Shown here: piece by piece, positions 30,745 through 37,055 of the stretch | Layout of the letters: each line of letters opens with the position of its first letter | How positions within the stretch are numbered: position 1 is the first letter of the stretch | From: Candidatus Polarisedimenticolia bacterium | GTDB lineage: Bacteria > Acidobacteriota > Polarisedimenticolia > Gp22-AA2 > AA152 | NCBI GenBank assembly: GCA_036004685.1 | Contig: DASYRE010000028.1 | Coordinates: forward strand, 1-37,055 | Length of the DNA stretch: 37,055 bases | Reading direction: 5' to 3' | Position numbers and translations under genes: made by a program | The notes under the pieces: generated by a model | Database searches by the model: none | Seen by the model: only the letters and a program-made list of their open reading frames with translations | Told to the model about the DNA's origin: nothing

Positions 30745-31890
30745 ATGTCCCCGTCGAAGGCCCTCGTCCTGGCCCTGGCCGCTCTCGCGAGCCTCGCACC
30801 GGCTTTCAACCAATCGGTTTCCGCGCAGGTCACCCCCGCGGCGGGATACACGGGCGCGGACGACACGCCGACCGTGAAGGTCGGAGGGACCATCTTCACC
30901 GACTACACCTATACCGACGAGCCGACCACGCTGGACGTCGATGGGAATGAAATCCATCCCACCGCGTTCGACGTGAAGCGGGCGTACCTCAACGTCACCG
31001 GCACGCTGCATCATCTCATCGGCTTTCGCATCACGCCCGACATCGTGCGGGAGACCGGATCGGGCGGCAACGTCGACGGCAGCCTGACCTTCCGGCTCAA
31101 GTACGCCTACGGACAGTTCAACTTCGACGACGCCTGGTCGAAAGGATCCTGGGTCCGGCTCGGCCTCCAGCAGACCCCCTACGTCGACTACGCCGAATCG
31201 GTCTATCGCTATCGGTTCCAGGGGCCCACGTTCGCCGACGCCGAGAAGTACATCACCTCATCGGATTTCGCCCTGTCGGCCCACTACAACTTCCCCGGCA
31301 ACTTCGGCGACCTGCACGCCGGCTACTACAACGGCGACGGCTACACCAAGGCCGATCCCAACGATCAGAAGGCGATTCAGATCCGGGCGACGCTGCGGCC
31401 CGTCCCGAACGGGGGGATCATCAAAGGGCTGCGGCTCACCGCCTTCTACGACGCCGACCATTACGCCAGCGACGACGCTCGGACCCGACTGATCCTCAAC
31501 GCCACCTTCGAGCACAAGTACGTGAACGCCAGCGTCGAGCATCTCGACGCCAAGGACCAGCTCACCGCCGCCGCGCCGGAAATCGAAGGAAAAGGGTGGT
31601 CGGTGTGGGTCGTGCCGAAGTTCACCAGAACCCCTCAATCCCGCGATGGCTCCCCGCCCCCCGCGGCGGTGGGACAATGGGAGATGCTCCTTCGGTGGGA
31701 TCGGTTGAAGCCCGACACGGACGTGGAGGCCGAGAAGGAGCGGAAGATCGCGGGGGTGGCCTACTGGTTCGCGATTCAGAGGCCGGTCGCCGCGTCCCTG
31801 CTGCTGGACTATGAAGAAGTCACCTACGATCCCTTGCTGGCGAAGCCCGATGAGAAGCGTTACGCCCTGCACGCTCTTTTCAACTTCTAG
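30745..31890 (+). CDS. OprP/OprO-like phosphate porin
   Basis: 381 residues from the ATG at 30745 (GGAGGA about 10 bases upstream; longer frames lack the signal peptide). Signal peptide about 1-27 (ALVLALAALASLAPAFNQS, cut near SAQ). The mature protein is a chain of alternating aromatic beta strands such as VKVGGTIFTDYTYTDE, FRLKYAYGQFNF, WVRLGLQQTPYVDY and AGYYNGDGY, ending in Phe (LHALFNF), the usual outer-membrane C-terminus. The pattern is of the OprP/OprO (PF07396) family. Placement behind four Pho boxes and before pstS makes phosphate or polyphosphate uptake its likely job; OprP-type porins are phosphate-selective by basic residues in the channel, which I cannot place here. Confidence 0.83.
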   Translation: MSPSKALVLALAALASLAPAFNQSVSAQVTPAAGYTGADDTPTVKVGGTIFTDYTYTDEPTTLDVDGNEIHPTAFDVKRAYLNVTGTLHHLIGFRITPDIVRETGSGGNVDGSLTFRLKYAYGQFNFDDAWSKGSWVRLGLQQTPYVDYAESVYRYRFQGPTFADAEKYITSSDFALSAHYNFPGNFGDLHAGYYNGDGYTKADPNDQKAIQIRATLRPVPNGGIIKGLRLTAFYDADHYASDDARTRLILNATFEHKYVNASVEHLDAKDQLTAAAPEIEGKGWSVWVVPKFTRTPQSRDGSPPPAAVGQWEMLLRWDRLKPDTDVEAEKERKIAGVAYWFAIQRPVAASLLLDYEEVTYDPLLAKPDEKRYALHALFNF

Positions 31891-31918
31891 CGCCGCGGCG
31901 CTCTTTCAGACGAGGTCG

Positions 31919-32959
31919 ATGACGATGAAGATGCTCTCGAGGGTCTTCCTGGTCCTGCTCCTGGTTCTCGGCTGCACCTCGCCTCCTCCGCCGATCGCCG
32001 CGCCCATGCAGATCAACGGCGCCGGCGCGACGTTCCCCTACCCGATCTACTCCAAGTGGTTCTCCGAATACAACAAGCTCCATCCCGACGTGCAGATCAA
32101 CTACCAGTCGATCGGCTCGGGAGGAGGCATCCGGCAGCTCTCCAATCAGACCGTCTTCTTCGGGGCCACCGACGGCCCGATGACCCCCGAGCAGCAGCTC
32201 GGAGCCCCCGGGCCCATCCTGCACTTTCCGACGGTCCTGGGCGCGGTGGTTCCCGTCTACAACCTGCCCGGGGTCGACGCCGAGCTCAAGTTTTCCGGCC
32301 AGGTCCTCGCCGACATCTTCCTGGGGAAGATCACCAAGTGGAACGACCCCGCCCTGGCCAAGGACAATCCGTCGGTGAGTCTCCCGGCCCAGGAGATCAC
32401 CGTCGTCCATCGCTCCGACGGCTCGGGCACTTCCTACATCTGGTGCGAATACCTCTCCAAGGTATCGCCCGAATACCGCAAGACGGTGGGCGTGGCCACG
32501 GCGGTGAACTGGCCCGTCGGACTGGGCGGCAAAGGGAACGAAGGGGTGGCCGGGCTCGTCAAGCAGACTCCCGCCTCCCTCGGATACGTCGAGCTGATCT
32601 ACGCGCTGCAGAACAAGATCCCTTTCGGCTCGGTGCGCAACGCCGACGGGGAGTTCGTCCGGGCGTCGGTCGAAGCGGTCACGGCCGCGGCCGCCTCAGC
32701 CGCCACGAAGATGCCCGCCGATTTCCGCGTCTCGATCACCAACGCCCCGGGAAAAGGCGTCTATCCGGTCTCCTCGTTCACCTGGCTGCTGTATTATCAG
32801 AACCCCAAGGACAAGCAGCGCGGCCGGATCATGGTGGACTTCCTGAAGTGGGCGCTCAGCGACGGACAGCGCTTCGCCGGCGAGCTGGGGTACGCCCCGC
32901 TTCCCGAGGCGGTCGTGAAGCTCGAGATGGCCGCGCTGGGCAAGGTCAAGACGAAGTAG
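31919..32959 (+). CDS. pstS: phosphate ABC transporter substrate-binding protein PstS (lipoprotein)
   Basis: 346 residues from ATG 31919 (GAGG a few bases before; ATG at 31925 or 31931 also possible). A lipobox LVLGC puts Cys19 as the lipid-modified N-terminus, unusual for a Gram-negative PstS. The fold begins QINGAGATFPYPIYSKWF, then YQSIGSGGGIRQL (phosphate-binding loop), GATDGPMTPEQ, HRSDGSGTSYIW (second binding loop) and GKGNEGVAGLVKQ. It captures phosphate in the periplasm for PstCAB. 28 bases from the porin, in one transcript. Confidence 0.94.
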   Translation: MTMKMLSRVFLVLLLVLGCTSPPPPIAAPMQINGAGATFPYPIYSKWFSEYNKLHPDVQINYQSIGSGGGIRQLSNQTVFFGATDGPMTPEQQLGAPGPILHFPTVLGAVVPVYNLPGVDAELKFSGQVLADIFLGKITKWNDPALAKDNPSVSLPAQEITVVHRSDGSGTSYIWCEYLSKVSPEYRKTVGVATAVNWPVGLGGKGNEGVAGLVKQTPASLGYVELIYALQNKIPFGSVRNADGEFVRASVEAVTAAAASAATKMPADFRVSITNAPGKGVYPVSSFTWLLYYQNPKDKQRGRIMVDFLKWALSDGQRFAGELGYAPLPEAVVKLEMAALGKVKTK

Positions 32960-32975
32960 ATCTCGAGAGGCTCCG

Positions 32976-33932
32976 ATGCCTTGGGTTTCGCCGTCCTCGA
33001 CGAGCTCGCGGGAAGGAAAGGCGTTCCGATGGGTGACCGGAGCGGCGGCGGCTCTCGTTCTCCTCGCCGTGGCCGGGATCGCCGTGACCCTGACGCGCGA
33101 CTCGTGGCTTTCGATCCAGAAGTTTGGCTTGAGCTTCTGGAGGACTACGATCTGGGATCCGGTCGCCGGACAATTCGGCGCCCTTCCCTTCCTCTGGGGA
33201 ACGCTCTACTCGTCGCTGCTGGCGCTGCTCCTGTCGACGCCGATCGCGCTGGGCATCGCGATCTTCCTGTCCGAGATCTCGCCGCACGCCCTGAAGCGGC
33301 CGCTGGTGTTCCTCACCGAGCTGCTGGCCGCCATCCCCTCCATCGTCTACGGCATGTGGGGGATCTTCGTCCTCGTCCCTGCGGTACGAATCCTGGAGGC
33401 GCACGTCCCGGGATGGCTGCGGGCGACGCCGTTCTTCAGCGGCCCTCCTTTGGGGATCGGGCTTCTGGCGGCGTCCCTGGTCCTGTCGGTGATGATCATT
33501 CCGTTCACGGCGAGCGTTGCGCGGGAGATCCTCAAGGCGGTGCCGTTCCATCAGAGGGAGGCGGCTTACGCGCTCGGCGCCACGCGCTGGGAGGCGATCC
33601 GAATGACCCTCTATTACGGGCGGACCGGAATCCTGGGAGCGATCATGCTGGGCCTGGGAAGAGCCCTGGGGGAGACGATGGCCGTGACGATGGTGATCGG
33701 GAACAATCCTCAGATCTCTCTTTCGCTGTTCGCTCCCCAGTACACGATGGCCGCCGTCCTGGCCAACGAATTCACCGAAGCGGCGGATGATCTCTATCTC
33801 CACGCACTCGTGGAGATCGGCCTCGTCCTGTTCATCGTCACGGTGGCCATCAATTCCCTGTCCCGGCTCTTGATCTGGCGCGTGGGCGGCGCCGGAAAGC
33901 GCTCGGCCAGCGCTTCGGCGGTTCTCGGATGA
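32976..33932 (+). CDS. pstC: phosphate ABC transporter permease PstC
   Basis: 318 residues with about six membrane helices after a Ser-rich N-terminus (1-18). Helix one is about 19-41 (WVTGAAAALVLLAVAGIAVT). Typical features: FLWGTLYSSLLALLLSTPIALG, AAIPSIVYGMWGIFVL, and the cytoplasmic EAA loop REAAYALGATRWEAIRMTL, which contacts the ATPase. The residues ALGETMAVTMVIGN near residue 230 are typical of PstC. ATG preceded by GAGAGG. Stop overlaps pstA by 4 bp. Confidence 0.95.
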   Translation: MPWVSPSSTSSREGKAFRWVTGAAAALVLLAVAGIAVTLTRDSWLSIQKFGLSFWRTTIWDPVAGQFGALPFLWGTLYSSLLALLLSTPIALGIAIFLSEISPHALKRPLVFLTELLAAIPSIVYGMWGIFVLVPAVRILEAHVPGWLRATPFFSGPPLGIGLLAASLVLSVMIIPFTASVAREILKAVPFHQREAAYALGATRWEAIRMTLYYGRTGILGAIMLGLGRALGETMAVTMVIGNNPQISLSLFAPQYTMAAVLANEFTEAADDLYLHALVEIGLVLFIVTVAINSLSRLLIWRVGGAGKRSASASAVLG

Positions 33933-34786
33933 GGCTCGTGCGCCATCCGATCCGGCGAAAGGCGGTGTCGGCCGCGTTCGTGGTTTTCTGCGGCGCCTCC
34001 GTCCTCCTCGCCTTGATTCCGCTCGCCTTCATCCTGTTCTTCGTCCTGAAGCAAGGCCTTCCCTCCCTGAGCCTCGATTTCTTCACACGGACGCCCCAGC
34101 CCGTGGGAGAGGCGGGCGGGGGAATGGCCAACGCGATGGTCGGAACGGTGGTGCTGATCGGCATCGCCGCCCTCCTGGCCGTCCCCGTCGGGGTCCTCAC
34201 GGGAATCTACCTCTCGGAATACCGTAAGAGCTCCCTGTCGACGGCGGCCCGCTTCGCCGCCGACGTCCTGAACGGAGTCCCGTCGATCGTCGTCGGGATC
34301 TTCGCCTATGGCCTGGCGGTCCTTCCCTTCCGGAGGTTCTCCGCGCTGGCGGGAGGGCTGGCGCTCGGGGTGATGATGATCCCGCTCATCGTCCGGACCA
34401 CGGAGGAGCTGCTGAACCTGGTTCCCGAGACCCTGCGCGAGGGGGCCTTGGCCCTCGGGGCGACGCGGGCGCGGGCGGTTTTCCGTGTTATCCTCCCGGC
34501 GGCGCTTCCCGGCATCCTGACGGGAGTGCTGGTGGCGCTCGCGCGCATCGCGGGCGAGACGGCGCCGCTGCTGTTCACCTCGTTCAACAACCGGTACTGG
34601 TCGACCCGTCTCGACCAGCCGATGGCGTCGCTGACGGTGCAGATATTCACCTACGCCATCTCCCCATACGAGGACTGGCACCGGCAGGCCTGGGCCGGCG
34701 CGACGGTCTTGATCTTCGCCGTCCTCCTGTTCTCGATCCTGGCCCGCGTCGCCACCGCGCGTCTCGAGAGGATGCACCGCCCATGA
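33929..34786 (+). CDS. pstA: phosphate ABC transporter permease PstA
   Basis: 285 residues, about six helices. After a basic start, helix one is about 15-37 ([19 protein letters not shown]). [36 protein letters not shown], the EAA loop [20 protein letters not shown] and [15 protein letters not shown] are PstA features. Starts at the ATGA overlap with pstC and ends overlapping pstB by 4 bp, so the three transporter genes are tightly coupled. Confidence 0.95.
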   Translation: MRLVRHPIRRKAVSAAFVVFCGASVLLALIPLAFILFFVLKQGLPSLSLDFFTRTPQPVGEAGGGMANAMVGTVVLIGIAALLAVPVGVLTGIYLSEYRKSSLSTAARFAADVLNGVPSIVVGIFAYGLAVLPFRRFSALAGGLALGVMMIPLIVRTTEELLNLVPETLREGALALGATRARAVFRVILPAALPGILTGVLVALARIAGETAPLLFTSFNNRYWSTRLDQPMASLTVQIFTYAISPYEDWHRQAWAGATVLIFAVLLFSILARVATARLERMHRP

Positions 34787-35634
34787 TGCGGACCTCCGCC
34801 CCCGAGCGGCCGATGCCTCCGATGGTCCGCCCGATGCCTCCGGAAGGACGCGAAGGGCAATCCCGCGGCGAGCCCTCCGGCGTCTCGCGGGTGTCGATCC
34901 AGAACCTGAGCTTCTATTACGGCGACCGGCGGGCCCTGGCTGGAATCTCCCTGGAGGTTCCCGACCGCAGCGTCACCGCCATCATCGGCCCTTCCGGTTG
35001 CGGCAAGTCGACGCTCATCAAGTCGATCAACCGGATCGCCGAGATCGGCACCACGATTCGGGTCGAAGGAGAGGTGCTCTTCGACGGCAAGGACGTCTAC
35101 GCGCCGGGCACCGATCTCGTGGATCTGCGCCGGCGCGTCGGCATGCTGTTCCAGAAACCGAACCCCTTCCCCAAATCGATCTTCGAGAACGTCGCCTTCG
35201 GCCCCCGGATCCATCGAAGCGCGCGGCGCTCCGATCTGGAGGGGGTCGTCGAGAAGAGCCTGAGGCAGGCGGCGCTGTGGGAAGAGGTCCGCGACCGGCT
35301 CCACACGTCCGCCATCGCCCTTTCGGGAGGCCAGCAGCAGCGTCTCTGCCTGGCCCGGGTGCTGGCGGTGGATCCCGAGGTGATCCTCATGGACGAGCCC
35401 TGTTCCGCCCTCGACCCGATCTCCACCGCCCGCATCGAGGAGCTGATCGAGGAGCTGCGCAAGAGCTACACGGTCGTGATCGTCACGCATAACATGCAGC
35501 AGGCGGCCCGCGTCTCCGATCGGACCGCCTTCCTCTTGAGCGGCGAGCTGATCGAAATGGGCGACACCGCCAAGATCTTCACGAACCCCTCGGATCGCCG
35601 CACCGAGGATTACATCACCGGCCGATTCGGCTAG
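34783..35634 (+). CDS. pstB: phosphate ABC transporter ATPase PstB (N-terminally extended)
   Basis: 283 residues against about 250-260 in usual PstB. The added first 35 residues are Pro/Met/Arg/Glu-rich ([17 protein letters not shown]) with no homology to the fold. The domain begins about residue 36 ([16 protein letters not shown]). Walker [10 protein letters not shown] (69-77), Q-loop [13 protein letters not shown], signature [16 protein letters not shown], Walker [13 protein letters not shown] and switch [11 protein letters not shown]. The extension is in frame with the ATGA overlap start; a later start near the domain is possible but would remove coupling. Confidence 0.95.
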   Translation: MMRTSAPERPMPPMVRPMPPEGREGQSRGEPSGVSRVSIQNLSFYYGDRRALAGISLEVPDRSVTAIIGPSGCGKSTLIKSINRIAEIGTTIRVEGEVLFDGKDVYAPGTDLVDLRRRVGMLFQKPNPFPKSIFENVAFGPRIHRSARRSDLEGVVEKSLRQAALWEEVRDRLHTSAIALSGGQQQRLCLARVLAVDPEVILMDEPCSALDPISTARIEELIEELRKSYTVVIVTHNMQQAARVSDRTAFLLSGELIEMGDTAKIFTNPSDRRTEDYITGRFG

Positions 35635-35651
35635 ACGGAGGAGCGCTCCGC

Positions 35652-36356
35652 GTGGAACACACCAGCCGGCAGTACGAGCGGGAGCTGCAGGAGCTGAAGG
35701 ACAAGATTCTTCTGCTCGGCGGCACGGTCGAGATGATGATCGCCTCCGCCATGAAGTCGCTGCTGAACCGTGATTCCGATCTGGCCCGCAGCGTCATCGC
35801 CTCGGATCCGCGCGTCGACAACGCGGAGCTCGAAATCGATCACCTTTCGGTGAGCCTTCTGGCGCTCCGGCAGCCCGCCGCCTCCGATCTCCGCTTCATC
35901 ACGACCGCCCTGAAGATCGTCACCGACCTCGAGCGCATCGGCGATCTCACGGTGAACATCGCGGAGCGGGCGATCGAGCTGAACGAGGAGCCGCCGCTCA
36001 AGCCGTACATCGACGTCCCCCGGATGGCCTCGACCGCGGCGGGGATGGTCCACCAGGCGCTGGACGCCTTCGTGAACCGCAACCCGGCCGAGGCCCAGGA
36101 AGTGCTCAGCCAGGACGAGGGCGTGGATCGGCTCAACGTCCAGCTGTTCCGCGAGCTCTTGACCTACATGATCGAGGATCCCAAGAGCGTCACCCGCGCC
36201 CTGCGGATCACGTTCATCGCCAAGTATCTCGAGCGCGTCGCCGATCACGCCACGAACATCGCCCAGATGGTGATCTACCTCTGTGAAGGCCGCGACGTCC
36301 GGCATCCCTCCGCCGCGAAGCTCCCGCCGGGCGGCTCGACGCCCGCGGCGCCCTGA
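35652..36356 (+). CDS. phoU: phosphate signalling protein PhoU
   Basis: 234 residues from GTG 35652 with GGAGGAG upstream. Two three-helix bundles, each with the metal-binding E/D-x-x-x-D signature: ASDPRVDNAELEIDHLSV (about 56-75) and QDEGVDRLNVQLFRELL (about 155-172), and the paired KIVTDLERIGDLTVNIAERA and KYLERVADHATNIAQMV. PhoU links PstSCAB to PhoR and keeps the regulon off when phosphate is ample. Last gene of the pst operon, 17 bases after pstB. Confidence 0.95.
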   Translation: MEHTSRQYERELQELKDKILLLGGTVEMMIASAMKSLLNRDSDLARSVIASDPRVDNAELEIDHLSVSLLALRQPAASDLRFITTALKIVTDLERIGDLTVNIAERAIELNEEPPLKPYIDVPRMASTAAGMVHQALDAFVNRNPAEAQEVLSQDEGVDRLNVQLFRELLTYMIEDPKSVTRALRITFIAKYLERVADHATNIAQMVIYLCEGRDVRHPSAAKLPPGGSTPAAP

Positions 36357-36553
36357 GGGCCGGCTCCCGCCTCCACGCCCCGCAAGGCATCCTCCCGCTC
36401 CGGTCCGCGCGGCGCCGCGTCGTCCCGAATTTGTCACCTCTGCGCCTCCCCGCCGCAACATCGCTCCCGTAGATTCCGGGCGCATTCATCGCGCTCCGAT
36501 GCCGCTCTTCAGCTAGCCCATGACGACGCCTCAGAAGAGGGGGAATCACCAGC

Positions 36554-37055
36554 ATGAAAGGGACACTGCGAAAGCTCCGGCGCCTCGGGCTCCTCGGCGG
36601 GATCGTCTTGGCAGCGTCGCTCCCGGCGGCGGCCGCCTCCATCCCGATCACCGGCAACATCACCACCAGCACGACCTGGACGGCCGACAACGAGTACCTG
36701 CTTGAGACCGTGATCTACGTGACCAACGGCGCAACGCTGACGATCGAGCCGGGAACGGTGGTGCGCGGCTGGCCCGACTCGATGACTCCCGGCACGAACG
36801 ATCCCGGCACGCTGGTGATCACGCGCGGCTCGAAGATCAACGCTCTGGGCACCGGGTTGAAGCCGATCGTCTTCACCAACATCGACGACGACAACATCGG
36901 GTCGAATCCGGGATCGTTCCCCTACGACAGCCCCGAGGACGCGCTGAGCGTGACGGGGACGTGGGGCGGCTTGATCCTGCTCGGCCGCACCTACGTGGCC
37001 AACAACACCACGACCGGGCCGAACGCCTCGCGCGAGGTCCAGATCGAGGGGCTCA
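36554..37055 (+). CDS. secreted repeat-type surface protein (partial, 3' end off the window)
   Basis: 167 complete codons are in view and the frame is still open at the right edge. Signal peptide 1-27 (LGLLGGIVLAASLPAAAA). The mature start is rich in Thr/Asn: ITGNITTSTTWTADNEYL, then NGATLTIEPGTVVRG, GTLVITRGSKINALGT, PIVFTNID and WGGLILLGRTYV. This is a right-handed beta-helix-like pattern seen in large secreted proteins of Bacteroidetes, Acidobacteria and Verrucomicrobia. A lone TTTGTCACC at 36429-36437 lies upstream but is not a repeated Pho box. The ATG at 36554 has GGGGGA about 12 bases before it. Confidence 0.7.
   Translation, partial: MKGTLRKLRRLGLLGGIVLAASLPAAAASIPITGNITTSTTWTADNEYLLETVIYVTNGATLTIEPGTVVRGWPDSMTPGTNDPGTLVITRGSKINALGTGLKPIVFTNIDDDNIGSNPGSFPYDSPEDALSVTGTWGGLILLGRTYVANNTTTGPNASREVQIEGL

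Noticed and set aside
36429-36437. TTTGTCACC before the last gene as a Pho box
   Set aside because: Only one unit, with no 11-bp partner on either side.
1-37055. CRISPR arrays, rRNA genes, complete tRNA genes, and intact insertion sequences
   Set aside because: I looked for regularly spaced repeats, conserved rRNA segments, cloverleaf patterns and paired terminal repeats with a transposase, and found none I could support.

Overview
The window looks like a chromosomal contig from a high-GC, Gram-negative (diderm) bacterium. From 2.4 kb onward GC is high throughout, genes are packed with 4-bp ATGA/GTGA overlaps, and starts are a mix of ATG, GTG and TTG. An outer-membrane porin, secreted multiheme cytochromes, a split glycine decarboxylase (gcvPA/gcvPB), a Gld-type ABC/DUF4340 cluster, a membrane-anchored spermidine-synthase-like fusion and a DUF4321 protein together recall Acidobacteriota-type lineages. 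That placement is inference; no rRNA or marker gene in the window settles it.

Layout. 1-2400: a lower-GC, mosaic, probably acquired segment. It holds an edge-truncated CoiA-like nuclease gene, an integron attC-like palindrome, a stretch resembling a degraded group II intron, a secreted protein of unknown function, an Rhs (YD-repeat) fragment and a remnant that looks like an IS3-type transposase tail. 2404-9623: small hypothetical genes, a PilZ protein, a YacP-like NYN protein, and a three-gene run ending in a membrane/spermidine-synthase-like/TPR fusion. 9629-14352 (minus): a four-gene ABC transporter operon (ATPase, permease, GldG-like protein, DUF4340 protein) behind a good sigma-70 promoter. 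14559-16431 (plus): ECF sigma factor, zinc-finger anti-sigma factor, B-box/DUF5668 membrane protein. 16443-20427: DUF721 (DciA-like) pair, small Cys/His protein, mltG, ruvX, DEDDh exonuclease.

20363-21883 (minus) is the most unusual gene: a secreted metallophosphatase-like/tetraheme cytochrome whose frame is interrupted by one in-frame UGA. The UGA sits exactly where the flanking EPCG and GGLARR residues lead one to expect cysteine, and a hairpin follows it at the distance expected of a bacterial SECIS element. I read it as a probable selenoprotein, with a nonsense mutation or base error as the alternatives. 22003-23258: DUF4321, maf, a small [2Fe-2S] protein. 23262-27600 (minus): the glycine cleavage operon gcvT-gcvH-gcvPA-gcvPB.

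27882-36356 (plus) is a complete phosphate module: phoB, phoR, an OprP/OprO-like porin, pstS (as a lipoprotein), pstC, pstA, pstB, phoU. Two arrays of 11-bp-spaced GTCAC repeats, one before phoB and one before the porin, are convincing PhoB operators, so the system looks autoregulated, with the porin, transporter and PhoU expressed together under phosphate starvation. The window ends inside a secreted repeat-type surface protein.
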